Source of the DNA: Pseudomonas brassicacearum
Lineage (GTDB): Bacteria; Pseudomonadota; Gammaproteobacteria; Pseudomonadales; Pseudomonadaceae
DNA length: 64,000 bases
NCBI RefSeq assembly: GCF_003732265.1
Contig: NZ_MOBK01000001.1
Location: 992,001 to 1,056,000 of the forward strand
Direction: 5' to 3'
Position numbers and translations under genes: made by a program. A model generated the notes under the pieces. It was not told where the DNA came from, did no database searches, and worked only from the letters and a program-made list of their open reading frames with translations. The stretch's first letter is position 1. Each line of letters opens with the position of its first letter. Shown one piece after another: positions 8,984-18,412 of this stretch.

Positions 8984-9065
8984 CGGAAACAGATTCCAGG
9001 GTTTTCCCTGAGGCGCAAAACCCTACAAAAAGCCAAACCATTGATTTTAAAGGCTTTTAAAAAGT

Positions 9066-9081
9066 TGGCACGGCTTCTGCT
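9066..9081 (+). promoter_or_regulatory. Sigma-54 promoter of the CrcY-like sRNA
   Basis: TGGCACG-GCTT-CTGCT matches the RpoN -24/-12 consensus TGGCACG-N4-TTGCW with one mismatch. It places the transcript start near 9091, exactly where the A-rich repeats begin. Confidence 0.8.
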
Positions 9082-9090
9082 ATCTCTACT

Positions 9091-9475
9091 GCATAACAAG
9101 AACAAAAAAAGCAGCAAACCCTAATAAAAATAAGACGTAACGACTCTGACATAACAAAAACAACACGGCAGAGACGCAGCTAACAGATTTTTTTGGAGAA
9201 GATGTGCTTTTCAGGGTGCTTTTCGGAGTTACCCGCAACCGGGCAGAGAACAATAAAACTACCCTCAGGTAGCTCCCGAACTGGTTGGATCGCTCAGCGA
9301 AAAAGTAGATCAGCGCTCAAAAAAATACGTTTGCTCTTGATCCCGGATGGGGATCGACAAAAACAGCGGTAAAGGGTCACGGTCACCAAAAACAAAAACA
9401 GACCGCCCCTTAATAATAAAAAAAGAGCACGCGCAACGACAAAATTAAAGGGGAGCTTCGGCTCCCCTTTGTGCT
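9091..9475 (+). ncRNA. crcY: CrcY-like Hfq/Crc-sequestering small RNA
   Basis: About 385 nt. It contains six clusters of the AANAANAA (CA) motif that binds the Hfq-Crc repressor complex: 9095-9110, 9123-9133, 9153-9163, 9249-9258, 9388-9400 and 9412-9424, several with overlapping matches. A sigma-54 promoter precedes it and a perfect hairpin terminator ends it. In P. putida and P. fluorescens CrcY lies just downstream of the HMG-CoA lyase gene, as here. The RNA titrates Hfq/Crc when CbrAB is active and so lifts catabolite repression. The frames overlapping it are not coding. Confidence 0.85.
9447..9470 (+). terminator. Intrinsic terminator of crcY
   Basis: AAAGGGGAGC-TTCG-GCTCCCCTTT, a perfect 10-bp stem with a UUCG tetraloop and trailing T-rich sequence. 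Confidence 0.85.
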
Positions 9476-9504
9476 TTCCGGGATTTGTGATTCCCCCCGC
9501 TCTC

Positions 9505-9595
9505 TGTAGGAGTGAGCCTGCTCGCGATAGCGGTGGGTCAGTCGACATCTGTTTTGGATGTACTACCGCTATCGCGAGCAGGCTCATTCCTACAA
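9505..9595. repeat. REPIN, TGTAGGAGTGAGCCTGCTCGCGA class
   Basis: Inverted arms TGTAGGAGTGAGCCTGCTCG and CGAGCAGGCTCATTCCTACA, between crcY and the convergent acyl-CoA synthetase gene. Confidence 0.85.
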
Positions 9596-9605
9596 GGGAA
9601 TGTGT

Positions 9606-11303
9606 TTAGCCTTCGTTGTCGCGCAATTCTTCGATACTGATCTCGCGCATCCTGAATTTCTGGATCTTGCCCGTCACGGTCATCGGAAACTCCTCCACGA
9701 ACTTGAAGTAACGCGGCGTCTTGAAGTGGGCGATGCGCTCCTTGCACCAGGCTTGCAGCTCTTGCTCGGTGGCGCTGTGGCCCGGGTGGAACTTGATCCA
9801 GGCAACAATCTCTTCGCCATAACGCGAGCAGGGAATGCCGATCACTTGCACGTCCGCCACCGCAGGGTGGGTAAAGAAAAACTCTTCCAGCTCCCGCGGG
9901 TAAACGTTCTCTCCGCCACGGATGATCATGTCCTTGTTGCGCCCGGCGATGCACACGTAGCCTTCGTCGTTCATGCTCGCCAAGTCGCCGGTGTGCATCC
10001 AGCCAGCCTGATCGATGGCTTCTGCGGTGCCTTGCGGGTTATTCCAATAGCCAAGCATCACGCTATAACCACGGGTACAGAGCTCGCCAATGGTGCCGCG
10101 CGGCACGAGGTTACCGGCCTCGTCGATGATTTTGCTTTCCAGCTGCGGCTGGGTGCGGCCGACGGTGGTCACGCGTAATTCCAGCTCGTCTGACGGACCG
10201 GTCTGTAACGACACGGGACTTGTTTCCGTCATGCCGTAGGCAATCTGCACTTCGTTCATGTGCATTTCATTGATGACCCGGCGCATCACCTCGATCGGGC
10301 ATGTGGCACCAGCCATGATCCCGGTGCGCAGGCTCGACAGGTCGAATTCAGCACGCCGGGGCTGATCGAGCATGGCGATGAACATGGTCGGTACGCCATA
10401 CAGCGCCGTGGCTTTTTCTTCGGCGACAGTGGTCAGGGTCAGCAAGGGATCGAAGGCATCGTTCGGGTAAATCATGGTGCTGCCGTGGGTGATGCAACCG
10501 AGGTTGCCCATGACCATGCCGAAGCAGTGATACAGCGGCACCGGGATCACCAGCCGATCGTTCGCGGACAAGCCGAGGCTTTCGCCGACCATGTAACCGT
10601 TGTTGAGAATATTGTAGTGACTGAGGGTCGCGCCTTTCGGGAACCCGGTGGTGCCTGAGGTGTACTGGATGTTCACCGGCTGATCGAAATGCAGGCTGTC
10701 CTGGCGTTCGCGCAGCTGTTCAATCGAAACGCTGGCGGCCAGACCCGTCAATTGCGACCACGGCAGAAAACCTGAAGGTGGCTGCGCATCGAGGCTGATG
10801 ACGCCGCGCAAATCAGGCAGGCGTTCACTGTGTAACTGTCCGATGGATTGCTCGTCCAGTTCAGGAACGAGACCTTGCAGCATCGCGTGATAGTTGGAGG
10901 TTTTGAACGCGCCAGCACAGACCAGCCATTGGCAACCGGATTGCTTCAACACGTATTCGAGCTCGGAACTGCGGTACGCCGGGTTGATGTTGACCAGAAT
11001 CACACCGATTTTCGCGCTGGCGAACTGGCTGATACACCACTGCGCGCAGTTCGGCGCCCAGATGCCGAGACGATCACCGGCCTGCAAGCCCAGTGCGAGC
11101 AACGCTCTGGCATGCAGGTCGACGACCTCGGCCAGTTGCTGCCAGGTGTAACGCAGCTGTTGATGGCGCACGACCAGCGCCTCCCCGCTCGCATGCTGCG
11201 CGACGGTGTTATCGAACGCCTGGCCGATGGTCATCGCCAGCAAGGCTTTGTCCTGGGAACCACGGGTATAGCTGCGCTGCGGGCTTGCACTGGGTTGATC
11301 CAT
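9606..11303 (-). CDS. AMP-binding acyl-CoA synthetase of the liu locus (ACSF2-like)
   Basis: 565 aa. It forms an acyl-adenylate and then the CoA thioester. Core motifs of the ANL superfamily: [16 protein letters not shown] (P-loop), [11 protein letters not shown], then [28 protein letters not shown] in the hinge, and the C-terminal Lys in [13 protein letters not shown]. The start at 11303 (MDQPSAS) is preferred over an upstream extension without family match. It is divergent from liuA across two LiuR sites, so it is probably induced with leucine or isovalerate degradation; a short branched acid or acetoacetate is a plausible substrate. Confidence 0.85.
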   Translation of the reverse strand: MDQPSASPQRSYTRGSQDKALLAMTIGQAFDNTVAQHASGEALVVRHQQLRYTWQQLAEVVDLHARALLALGLQAGDRLGIWAPNCAQWCISQFASAKIGVILVNINPAYRSSELEYVLKQSGCQWLVCAGAFKTSNYHAMLQGLVPELDEQSIGQLHSERLPDLRGVISLDAQPPSGFLPWSQLTGLAASVSIEQLRERQDSLHFDQPVNIQYTSGTTGFPKGATLSHYNILNNGYMVGESLGLSANDRLVIPVPLYHCFGMVMGNLGCITHGSTMIYPNDAFDPLLTLTTVAEEKATALYGVPTMFIAMLDQPRRAEFDLSSLRTGIMAGATCPIEVMRRVINEMHMNEVQIAYGMTETSPVSLQTGPSDELELRVTTVGRTQPQLESKIIDEAGNLVPRGTIGELCTRGYSVMLGYWNNPQGTAEAIDQAGWMHTGDLASMNDEGYVCIAGRNKDMIIRGGENVYPRELEEFFFTHPAVADVQVIGIPCSRYGEEIVAWIKFHPGHSATEQELQAWCKERIAHFKTPRYFKFVEEFPMTVTGKIQKFRMREISIEELRDNEG

Positions 11304-11382
11304 GACGACCCCTATTGTCTTTATTAATGGGCAGGCGGCTGGGCCGCTTTTCAATCTTGAACTGGCTCTACTCTCGCTCAAG

Positions 11383-11398
11383 TTGACGTTAACGTAAA
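11383..11398. promoter_or_regulatory. LiuR operator 1 in the liuA divergent promoter region
   Basis: TTGACGTTAACGTAAA, the same ACGT-N2-ACGT core as the liuR site. It lies 80 bp upstream of the minus-strand synthetase start and 99 bp upstream of liuA. Confidence 0.8.
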
Positions 11399-11426
11399 GG
11401 GTGATTGACAGCCATTCGTCACAGGC

Positions 11427-11440
11427 TTACGTTAACGTAA
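11427..11440. promoter_or_regulatory. LiuR operator 2 in the liuA divergent promoter region
   Basis: TTACGTTAACGTAA is a perfect 14-bp palindrome 56 bp before liuA and 44 bp from operator 1 (about four helical turns). One site per divergent promoter is the simplest reading. Confidence 0.82.
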
Positions 11441-11496
11441 AGGTGAGAGCCGAATCACTGCCCTCCCCACCCTACAAAAAAGCCAAAAGGTGCCCC

Positions 11497-12660
11497 ATGA
11501 GCTACCCATCCCTGAATTTTGCCCTCGGTGAAACCATCGACATGCTGCGCGATCAGGTTCAGTCCTTCGTCGCCAAAGAGATCGCCCCGCGCGCCGCTCA
11601 GATCGACATCGACAACCTGTTCCCCGCTGACCTGTGGCGCAAATTCGGCGACATGGGCCTGCTGGGCGTTACCGTGCCGGAAGAGTACGGCGGCGCTGGC
11701 CTCGGTTACCTGGCTCACGTGGTAATCATGGAAGAAATCAGCCGCGGCTCGGCGTCGGTTGCCTTGTCCTACGGCGCCCACTCCAACCTCTGCGTCAACC
11801 AGATCAACCGCAACGGCAACCACGAACAGAAAAGCAAATACCTGCCCAAGCTGATCAGCGGCGAACACATCGGCGCCCTGGCCATGAGCGAACCGAACGC
11901 CGGTTCCGACGTGGTTTCGATGAAGCTGCGCGCCGACAAGCGCGGCGACAAGTACGTGCTCAACGGCAGCAAGACTTGGATCACCAACGGCCCTGACGCC
12001 AACACCTACGTGATCTACGCCAAGACTGACCTGGAAAAAGGTCCGCACGGCATCACCGCGTTCATCGTCGAGCGTGACTGGAAAGGCTTCAGCCGCAGCA
12101 ACAAGTTCGACAAGCTCGGCATGCGCGGTTCCAACACCTGCGAGCTGTTCTTCGATGACGTCGAAGTGCCGGAAGAAAACATCCTCGGCGTGCTCAACGG
12201 CGGCGTGAAAGTGCTGATGAGCGGCCTCGACTACGAGCGCGTCGTGCTCTCCGGCGGCCCGACCGGGATCATGCAGGCGTGCATGGACCTGATCGTTCCG
12301 TACATCCATGACCGCAAGCAATTCGGCCAAAGCATCGGCGAATTCCAGCTGATCCAGGGCAAAGTCGCCGATATGTACACCCAACTCAACGCCAGCCGCG
12401 CTTACCTCTACGCGGTGGCACAGGCTTGCGAGCGTGGCGAAACCACGCGCAAGGACGCTGCCGGCGTGATCCTCTACAGCGCAGAACGCGCCACGCAAAT
12501 GGCCCTCGACGCGATCCAGATTCTCGGTGGCAACGGCTACATCAACGAATTCCCGGCCGGACGTCTGCTGCGTGACGCCAAGCTGTACGAAATCGGCGCC
12601 GGTACCAGTGAGATCCGTCGCATGCTGATCGGTCGCGAACTGTTCAACGAAACCCGCTAA
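11497..12660 (+). CDS. liuA: Isovaleryl-CoA dehydrogenase
   Basis: 387 aa; FAD enzyme converting isovaleryl-CoA to 3-methylcrotonyl-CoA. The catalytic base is diagnostic: the Glu in [11 protein letters not shown] (residue 247) matches the IVD position, while the MCAD position reads GAGTSEI without Glu. Other landmarks are [16 protein letters not shown] and [14 protein letters not shown]. The start MSYPSLNF at 11497 follows an AAAAGG ribosome site; the open frame back to 11401 crosses LiuR operator 2. First gene of liuABCD; liuB starts 12 bp downstream. Confidence 0.95.
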   Translation: MSYPSLNFALGETIDMLRDQVQSFVAKEIAPRAAQIDIDNLFPADLWRKFGDMGLLGVTVPEEYGGAGLGYLAHVVIMEEISRGSASVALSYGAHSNLCVNQINRNGNHEQKSKYLPKLISGEHIGALAMSEPNAGSDVVSMKLRADKRGDKYVLNGSKTWITNGPDANTYVIYAKTDLEKGPHGITAFIVERDWKGFSRSNKFDKLGMRGSNTCELFFDDVEVPEENILGVLNGGVKVLMSGLDYERVVLSGGPTGIMQACMDLIVPYIHDRKQFGQSIGEFQLIQGKVADMYTQLNASRAYLYAVAQACERGETTRKDAAGVILYSAERATQMALDAIQILGGNGYINEFPAGRLLRDAKLYEIGAGTSEIRRMLIGRELFNETR

Positions 12661-12672
12661 ACGGAGCTGTCC

Positions 12673-14280
12673 ATGGCTACCCTGCATACCCAGCTCAACC
12701 CTCGTTCGGCGGAATTCGCGGCCAACAGCGCGGCGATGCTCACACAGGTCGACGCCCTGCACACCCTGCTCGCCCAAGTGCAGCTCGGTGGCGGCCCGAA
12801 GGCCCAAGAACGCCACACCTCGCGAGGCAAATTGCTGCCCCGCGAGCGCATCAATCGCTTGCTCGATCCGGGCTCGCCGTTTCTTGAGATCAGCCAACTG
12901 GCGGCCTACGAGGTCTACGGTGAAGACGTTCCAGCCGCTGGCGTGATTGCCGGGATCGGCCGCGTGGAAGGCGTCGAATGCATGATCGTCGCCAACGACG
13001 CCACGGTGAAAGGCGGTTCGTACTACCCGCTGACCGTGAAAAAACACCTGCGCGCCCAGACCATCGCCCAGCAGAATCGCCTGCCGTGCATCTATCTGGT
13101 GGACTCCGGTGGCGCCAACCTGCCGCGTCAGGATGAAGTGTTCCCCGATCGCGAGCACTTCGGGCGGATCTTTTTCAACCAGGCCAACATGAGCGCCATG
13201 GGCATTCCGCAGATTGCCGTGGTGATGGGCTCGTGCACCGCCGGTGGCGCTTATGTGCCAGCGATGGCGGACGAAGCGATCATGGTGCGCCAGCAAGCGA
13301 CGATTTTCCTCGCCGGCCCGCCGCTGGTAAAAGCCGCAACCGGTGAAGTGGTCAGCGCCGAAGACCTCGGCGGGGCCGATGTGCACTGCAAGATTTCCGG
13401 GGTCGCCGACCATTACGCCGAAAGCGATGAACACGCCTTGGCCATTGCCCGACGCAGCGTTGCCAACCTCAACTGGCGCAAGCTCGGCGAACTGCAACAA
13501 CGCGCCCCGATTGCCCCGCTCTACGCCAGCGACGAGTTGTACGGCGTGGTCTCGGCGGACGCAAAGCAGCCGTTCGATGTGCGCGAAGTCATTGCGCGTC
13601 TGGTCGACGGTTCGGTGTTCGATGAGTTCAAGGCGCTGTTCGGGACCACGCTGGTGTGCGGTTTTGCCCACCTGCACGGTTACCCGATCGCAATCCTCGC
13701 CAACAACGGCATCCTCTTCGCCGAAGCAGCGCAGAAAGGCGCGCACTTTATCGAACTGGCCTGCCAGCGCGGCATCCCGTTGCTGTTCCTGCAAAACATT
13801 ACCGGTTTCATGGTCGGCCAAAAGTACGAGGCCGGCGGCATTGCCAAGCATGGCGCGAAACTGGTGACCGCCGTGGCGTGCGCCAAGGTGCCGAAATTCA
13901 CCGTGATCATCGGCGGCAGTTTTGGTGCCGGTAACTACGGCATGTGCGGTCGCGCTTACGACCCGCGCTTCCTGTGGATGTGGCCGAACGCACGCATCGG
14001 CGTGATGGGCGCCGAGCAAGCCGCCGGCGTGTTGGTGCAGGTCAAACGCGAGCAGGCCGAGCGCAGCGGCCAAGGCTTCAGCGCCGAGCAGGAAGCCGAG
14101 ATCAAGCAACCGATCCTCGATCAATACGAAGAGCAGGGTCACCCCTACTACTCCAGCGCACGGCTGTGGGACGACGGTGTCATCGACCCCGCTCAGACCC
14201 GCGATGTGCTGGCCCTGGCCTTGTCCGCGTCGTTGAACGCGCCTATCGAACCGAGCCGCTTCGGCGTGTTCCGGATGTGA
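12673..14280 (+). CDS. liuB: 3-Methylcrotonyl-CoA carboxylase beta subunit (carboxyltransferase)
   Basis: 535 aa. It transfers carboxyl from carboxybiotin to 3-methylcrotonyl-CoA. The two crotonase-like halves are recognisable: [17 protein letters not shown] and [18 protein letters not shown] in the N-half, [25 protein letters not shown] and [22 protein letters not shown] in the C-half, which supply the oxyanion glycines. The [14 protein letters not shown] segment is typical of MCC rather than propionyl-CoA carboxylase. Its partner subunit is liuD. Confidence 0.95.
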   Translation: MATLHTQLNPRSAEFAANSAAMLTQVDALHTLLAQVQLGGGPKAQERHTSRGKLLPRERINRLLDPGSPFLEISQLAAYEVYGEDVPAAGVIAGIGRVEGVECMIVANDATVKGGSYYPLTVKKHLRAQTIAQQNRLPCIYLVDSGGANLPRQDEVFPDREHFGRIFFNQANMSAMGIPQIAVVMGSCTAGGAYVPAMADEAIMVRQQATIFLAGPPLVKAATGEVVSAEDLGGADVHCKISGVADHYAESDEHALAIARRSVANLNWRKLGELQQRAPIAPLYASDELYGVVSADAKQPFDVREVIARLVDGSVFDEFKALFGTTLVCGFAHLHGYPIAILANNGILFAEAAQKGAHFIELACQRGIPLLFLQNITGFMVGQKYEAGGIAKHGAKLVTAVACAKVPKFTVIIGGSFGAGNYGMCGRAYDPRFLWMWPNARIGVMGAEQAAGVLVQVKREQAERSGQGFSAEQEAEIKQPILDQYEEQGHPYYSSARLWDDGVIDPAQTRDVLALALSASLNAPIEPSRFGVFRM

Positions 14281-14293
14281 TCGGGAGAAAACC

Positions 14294-15106
14294 ATGAGCG
14301 ACTTCAAGACCCTCGAACTGCTGACCGACCCACGGGGTTTCGCCACCCTGTGGCTCAGCCGTGAAGAAAAGAACAACGCGTTCAATGCTGAAATGATCCG
14401 CGAACTGATTCTTGCGCTGGACACCGTGGCCAGCGACGCCAGCCTGCGGTTTTTGCTGGTGCGTGGTCGCGGCAAGCACTTCAGCGCCGGCGCGGACCTG
14501 GCATGGATGCAGCAATCGGCCGAGCTCGATTACCACACCAACCTCGACGACGCCCGGGAACTGGCGGAGTTGATGTACAACCTCGCCAAATTGAAAATCC
14601 CGACCCTGGCCGTGGTGCAAGGCGCCGCATTCGGCGGTGCGCTGGGCCTGATCAGTTGCTGCGACATGGCGATTGGCACCGACGACGCGCAGTTCTGCCT
14701 GTCGGAAGTGCGCATCGGCCTGGCGCCCGCGGTGATCAGCCCGTTCGTGGTGCAAGCCATCGGTGAGCGCGCGGCCCGCCGTTACGCGCTGACCGCTGAA
14801 CGCTTCGGTGGTCAACGGGCGCGGGAAATCGGTTTGTTGTCGGAAAGCTATCCGGCCATCGAGCTGGAGCAAAAAGTCGAACAGTGGATCGACAACTTGC
14901 TGCTCAACAGCCCCGCCGCCATGCGCACCAGCAAAGACTTGTTGCGTGAAGTCGGCCACGGCGCGCTGACCCCGGCCCTGCGCCGTTACACCGAAAACGC
15001 CATCGCCCGCATCCGCGTCAGCCCTGAAGGTCAGGAAGGCCTGCGCGCCTTTTTGCAAAAGCGTCCGCCGAGCTGGCAAGCCCCCACCACCAAGGAGCCG
15101 CGTTGA
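14294..15106 (+). CDS. liuC: Methylglutaconyl-CoA hydratase
   Basis: 270 aa, crotonase fold. It hydrates 3-methylglutaconyl-CoA to HMG-CoA, the substrate of liuE. HFSAGADLAWMQQSAELD holds the first oxyanion loop, GAAFGGALGLISCCDMAIG the second, and SEVRIGLAPAVISPFV the catalytic Glu region. The first canonical Glu of rat crotonase is replaced in the GGALGL segment, as the sequence shows. The TGA overlaps the liuD ATG by one base (TGATG), which implies translational coupling. Confidence 0.93.
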   Translation: MSDFKTLELLTDPRGFATLWLSREEKNNAFNAEMIRELILALDTVASDASLRFLLVRGRGKHFSAGADLAWMQQSAELDYHTNLDDARELAELMYNLAKLKIPTLAVVQGAAFGGALGLISCCDMAIGTDDAQFCLSEVRIGLAPAVISPFVVQAIGERAARRYALTAERFGGQRAREIGLLSESYPAIELEQKVEQWIDNLLLNSPAAMRTSKDLLREVGHGALTPALRRYTENAIARIRVSPEGQEGLRAFLQKRPPSWQAPTTKEPR

Positions 15107-17055
15107 TGAGCGCACCTGTTCTCACCACCTTGCTGGTGGCCAACCGTGGCGAAATCGCCTGCCGGGTCATGCGCACCGCAAAGGCCCTGGGCCTGACCAC
15201 CGTGGCTGTGCACAGCGCCACTGACCGTGAAGCGCGACACAGCCGCGAAGCGGACATCCGCGTCGACCTCGGCGGCAGCAAAGCCGCCGACAGTTACCTG
15301 CAAATCGACAAGCTGATTGCCGCAGCCAAGGCCAGCGGCGCTCAGGCGATCCATCCGGGTTACGGCTTTTTGTCGGAGAACGCCGGGTTTGCCCGCGCGA
15401 TTGAAGACGCCGGCCTGATTTTCCTTGGCCCACCCGCCTCGGCCATTGACGCGATGGGCAGCAAATCCGCCGCCAAAGCCCTGATGGAAACCGCCGGCGT
15501 GCCACTGGTGCCGGGTTATCACGGCGAAGCACAGGATTTCGACACCTTCCGCGAGGCGTGTGAGCGCATCGGTTATCCGGTGCTGCTCAAGGCCACCGCC
15601 GGCGGTGGCGGCAAAGGCATGAAAGTGGTCGAGGATGTCAGCCAGTTGGCCGAAGCCCTGGCCTCGGCGCAGCGTGAAGCAAAATCCTCCTTCGGCGACT
15701 CCCGGATGCTGGTGGAGAAGTACCTGCTCAAACCGCGCCACGTGGAAATCCAGGTCTTCGCCGACCAGCATGGCAACTGCCTGTACCTGAATGAACGCGA
15801 CTGCTCGATCCAGCGTCGCCACCAGAAAGTCGTCGAAGAAGCACCTGCGCCAGGCTTGAGCCCGGAGCTGCGTCGCGCCATGGGTGAGGCGGCTGTTCGC
15901 TCGGCGCAAGCCATCGGTTATGTCGGCGCCGGGACCGTGGAGTTTTTGCTGGATTCGCGCGGCGAGTTCTTCTTCATGGAAATGAACACGCGCCTGCAGG
16001 TAGAGCACCCGGTCACCGAAGCCATCACCGGCCTCGACCTGGTGGCCTGGCAGATTCGCGTGGCCCGTGGCGAAGCACTGCCGATGACCCAGGCCGAAGT
16101 GCCGCTGATCGGTCACGCGATTGAAGTGCGCCTGTACGCCGAGGACCCGGCCAATGATTTCCTGCCGGCCACCGGGCGTCTGGAACTGTATCGTGAATCC
16201 GCCGCAGGCCCGGGACGTCGGGTCGACAGTGGTGTTGAAGAAGGCGATGAGATTTCGCCGTTCTACGACCCGATGCTCGGCAAGCTGATTGCCTGGGGTG
16301 AGGATCGCGAACAGGCGCGGTTGCGCTTGTTGAGCATGCTTGATGAGTTTGCGATTGGCGGGCTCAAGACCAACATCAATTTCCTGCGCCGGATCATCGC
16401 CCACCCGGCGTTTGCCGCGGCAGAACTGGACACCGGGTTTATCCCGCGCTTCCAGGAGCAATTGTTGCCCGCGCCGTCGGACCTCAGCGATGGGTTCTGG
16501 CAAGCCGCCGCTCAGGCCGTTGCCCAGAGCCAGGCCGATGCACCGCGCGCAGATGACGTGAGTTCACCGTGGGCAATCAGCAATGGTTTCCGGGCTGGGT
16601 TGCCGAAAGAAATCACCTTGCACTTGAGCTGCGAAGGCCAGGATCGCGCGTTGACCCTGGGCGATGTCTGCACGGCCCAGCTTAAAGGCGAGCAATTGCT
16701 GACCGAGCACCATGGTGTACGCCGCCAGCATCGGGCAATCCGTCGTGGCGACTCCGTTTATCTGCAATGGGAAGGTGAGCTGCGCCGCATCGAGTCCTAC
16801 GACCCGATCAGCGCAGTCGAAGCCAGCCACAGCCATCAGGGTGGGCTCACCGCCCCAATGAACGGCAGCATCGTGCGTGTGCTGGTGGAGGCCGGGCAAA
16901 CGGTCGAAGCCGGGGCGCAATTGGTGGTGCTGGAGGCGATGAAAATGGAGCACAGCATTCGTGCGCCCCACGCGGGTGTGATCAAGGCCTTGTATTGCCA
17001 GGAAGGCGAAATGGTCAGCGAAGGCAGTGCGTTGGTCGAACTGGAAGAAGCGTGA
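15106..17055 (+). CDS. liuD: 3-Methylcrotonyl-CoA carboxylase alpha subunit (biotin carboxylase/BCCP)
   Basis: 649 aa. Biotin carboxylase domain at residues about 5-450: VANRGEIACRVMRTAKALG, the ATP-grasp glycine loop KATAGGGGKGMKVVE, and RDCSIQRRHQKVVEEAPAP with EMNTRLQVEHPVTE. A linker/BT domain follows, then the C-terminal biotinyl domain with VLEAMKMEHSI; Lys613 is the biotin site. ATP-dependent carboxylation of biotin supplies liuB. The ATG at 15106 follows AAGGAG and overlaps the liuC stop; a TTG one codon earlier is less likely. Confidence 0.95.
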   Translation: MSAPVLTTLLVANRGEIACRVMRTAKALGLTTVAVHSATDREARHSREADIRVDLGGSKAADSYLQIDKLIAAAKASGAQAIHPGYGFLSENAGFARAIEDAGLIFLGPPASAIDAMGSKSAAKALMETAGVPLVPGYHGEAQDFDTFREACERIGYPVLLKATAGGGGKGMKVVEDVSQLAEALASAQREAKSSFGDSRMLVEKYLLKPRHVEIQVFADQHGNCLYLNERDCSIQRRHQKVVEEAPAPGLSPELRRAMGEAAVRSAQAIGYVGAGTVEFLLDSRGEFFFMEMNTRLQVEHPVTEAITGLDLVAWQIRVARGEALPMTQAEVPLIGHAIEVRLYAEDPANDFLPATGRLELYRESAAGPGRRVDSGVEEGDEISPFYDPMLGKLIAWGEDREQARLRLLSMLDEFAIGGLKTNINFLRRIIAHPAFAAAELDTGFIPRFQEQLLPAPSDLSDGFWQAAAQAVAQSQADAPRADDVSSPWAISNGFRAGLPKEITLHLSCEGQDRALTLGDVCTAQLKGEQLLTEHHGVRRQHRAIRRGDSVYLQWEGELRRIESYDPISAVEASHSHQGGLTAPMNGSIVRVLVEAGQTVEAGAQLVVLEAMKMEHSIRAPHAGVIKALYCQEGEMVSEGSALVELEEA

Positions 17056-17060
17056 AATGA

Positions 17061-17092
17061 AGATCGGTCCTACGTTCTACGAGGACCGATCT
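17061..17092. terminator. Bidirectional terminator between liuD and the repressor gene
   Basis: AGATCGGTCCT at 17061-17071 pairs perfectly with AGGACCGATCT at 17082-17092, a stem of 11 bp and 10-base loop in a 39-bp gap between convergent genes. No strong T-run follows on the plus strand. Confidence 0.6.
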
Positions 17093-17094
17093 GA

Positions 17095-17736
17095 TTAGAA
17101 TTTGGCCGTTGCCTGAACCACTACGCCGAGAATTCGACATTCATCGGTGTAAAGGGCCTTCGGATATGTCGGATTGAGCGGGACCAGGTAACGCTGCCCG
17201 CCCTCTTCGATCAACTTGCGAAACGTCGCCTCGGTGCTGTCCGACCACTGCGCGATCACCAGCTTTCCGGGCTCCGGCACAATGGCCGGGTCCACCAGGA
17301 TCATCATGCCCTCGGCGATGCTCACGCCCGTCGGAGCCGTCATCGCATCGCCCACAACCACCAGCCAGAACGCCGCGCCCTGTGCGTGGTAATCCGTCAG
17401 TTCGAAGCGTGGCTTGCCGTAGACCGCCAGCTCGCCATCACGCACCTGCATCGGCTCGCGCCATTCACTGACCGGGTAACGGAAGTACGGGTTGTACTTG
17501 TGCGTCAGGCAAGGCTCGTCTTCCTGCAAGACCTCGCGAATCACCATCGCCACTTCCAGAAAATCCATCCCGAGCGCGCGCAAGACACGATTCATGTCTT
17601 GAATGCTCGGCTGACGGCGTTTATTCAGCCAGTGACCCACGCCACCCTGGGACATCCCGAGACGGTCGGCGAGTACTTCTTGAGTGACTTTGAGGTCACT
17701 CATCTTGGCTTTGACTAACTCAATCCATTTATCCAT
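17095..17736 (-). CDS. Lambda-CI-like XRE/S24 repressor with lost autoproteolysis dyad
   Basis: 213 aa. Residues about 5-60 are an XRE helix-turn-helix (VTQEVLADRLGMSQGGVGHWLNKRRQPS). Residues about 100-213 are an S24/LexA-CI C-terminal domain; LIEEGGQRYLVPLNPTYP aligns closely with lambda CI. The nucleophile motif GDSM reads GDAM (Ala codon at 17344-17346) and the CI Lys192 position in ATFRKL is Arg, so RecA-stimulated self-cleavage is probably lost. Start at 17736 (MDKWIELVKAK) is the natural HTH N-terminus. It is divergent from a small DUF gene, with dyads between. Confidence 0.85.
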   Translation of the reverse strand: MDKWIELVKAKMSDLKVTQEVLADRLGMSQGGVGHWLNKRRQPSIQDMNRVLRALGMDFLEVAMVIREVLQEDEPCLTHKYNPYFRYPVSEWREPMQVRDGELAVYGKPRFELTDYHAQGAAFWLVVVGDAMTAPTGVSIAEGMMILVDPAIVPEPGKLVIAQWSDSTEATFRKLIEEGGQRYLVPLNPTYPKALYTDECRILGVVVQATAKF

Positions 17737-17782
17737 GTGCGGCACGATACGTGGGGTACTCCGACCAACGAAACACAACTTG

Positions 17783-17820
17783 TAGTATTTAAATTCCAGT
17801 CACAAATACAGTTCGTACTA
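17783..17820. promoter_or_regulatory. Candidate operator for the CI-like repressor
   Basis: Nested inverted repeats in the divergent gap: TAGTA at 17783 with TACTA at 17816, and GTATTT at 17785 with AAATAC at 17804. The location between the repressor and the small divergent gene suits a shared operator. Confidence 0.35.
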
Positions 17821-17865
17821 GGATGGATTCACGGATCTGAATCTATCACGGAGCTTGCCATCGTC

Positions 17866-18207
17866 ATGACGTTACCCAGCAATGACCTGCCAGATATGCA
17901 AATCGATACCACCCTGACCTCGCCCAAAGGCAATGCTGCCGCACAGCGAGCGCTGGATTATTACTTGAAACCAACTGTGTCCGAACCCGCTGCCATGGAG
18001 CGGTTCTTTGATGTAAACCCGAGTGTCAGCGCAGAAGAGGCACTGGTGCATGCCTCGGATTTGTTGCGATGTGCGGCGGCGACGGCACATGAATCAGCCA
18101 GCAATCTGCAGGGTGCGAGCCGCGACCTGGCCAATTCGACCGTGCACATGATCGACATGGCGAAGGCGATGATCGATCGGTCTTTGCAAGAGCATCGGAA
18201 CGCATGA
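17866..18207 (+). CDS. Small DUF6124/DUF3077-like protein
   Basis: 113 aa, no signal peptide or membrane segment. The pattern MERFFDVNPSVSAEEALVHASDLLRCA, then GASRDLANSTVHMIDMAKAMID, resembles the small Pseudomonas family DUF6124 (related to DUF3077), whose members are all-helical and of unknown role. Start chosen at ATG 17866 with GGAG upstream; the frame is open further up through the operator region. The CI-like repressor is divergent from it, so it may be that protein's regulated partner. Confidence 0.65.
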   Translation: MTLPSNDLPDMQIDTTLTSPKGNAAAQRALDYYLKPTVSEPAAMERFFDVNPSVSAEEALVHASDLLRCAAATAHESASNLQGASRDLANSTVHMIDMAKAMIDRSLQEHRNA

Positions 18208-18266
18208 AACGGGCGAGCGTTTGAGGAGGACTGGAAAGAGTTTTCCAATCGAGCAGATAAAATCAT

Positions 18267-18298
18267 TTGACTTGCAAACGAGAATGATTATTATTGCA
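18267..18298 (+). promoter_or_regulatory. Fur-controlled promoter of prrF
   Basis: A -35 box TTGACT (18267-18272) and -10 box TATTAT (18289-18294) are 16 bp apart. The Fur-box-like GAGAATGATTATTATTGCA (18280-18298, 13 of 19 matches to the consensus) covers the -10, so Fe-Fur would block transcription. Confidence 0.85.
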
Positions 18299-18300
18299 TG

Positions 18301-18412
18301 CAGCTGGTCGCGAGATCAGTCGATTGTCCAAGCGACCTTAGGTCGGTCTCCTGGACATCTCCTCATCAGGCTAATCACGGTTTTTGACCCGGCTTTTTGC
18401 CGGGTCTTTTTT
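18301..18412 (+). ncRNA. prrF: PrrF iron-responsive small RNA
   Basis: About 112 nt. The 5' end carries CTGGTCGCGAGATCAG, the conserved PrrF core that pairs with mRNAs of iron-using proteins such as sodB. A Fur-box promoter lies directly before it and a strong terminator (ACCCGGC-tttt-GCCGGGT plus T-run, 18388-18413) ends it. PrrF, functional counterpart of RyhB, is made in iron starvation and spares iron. Which of the two usual copies (prrF1 or prrF2) this is cannot be told. The remaining gap to 18691 shows nothing else I can name. Confidence 0.9.

Noticed and set aside
11455..14475. Minus-strand frame of 1006 codons
   Set aside because: Exactly antisense to liuA and liuB; composition rich in His, Gln, Val and Ala as usual for shadows, no motif.
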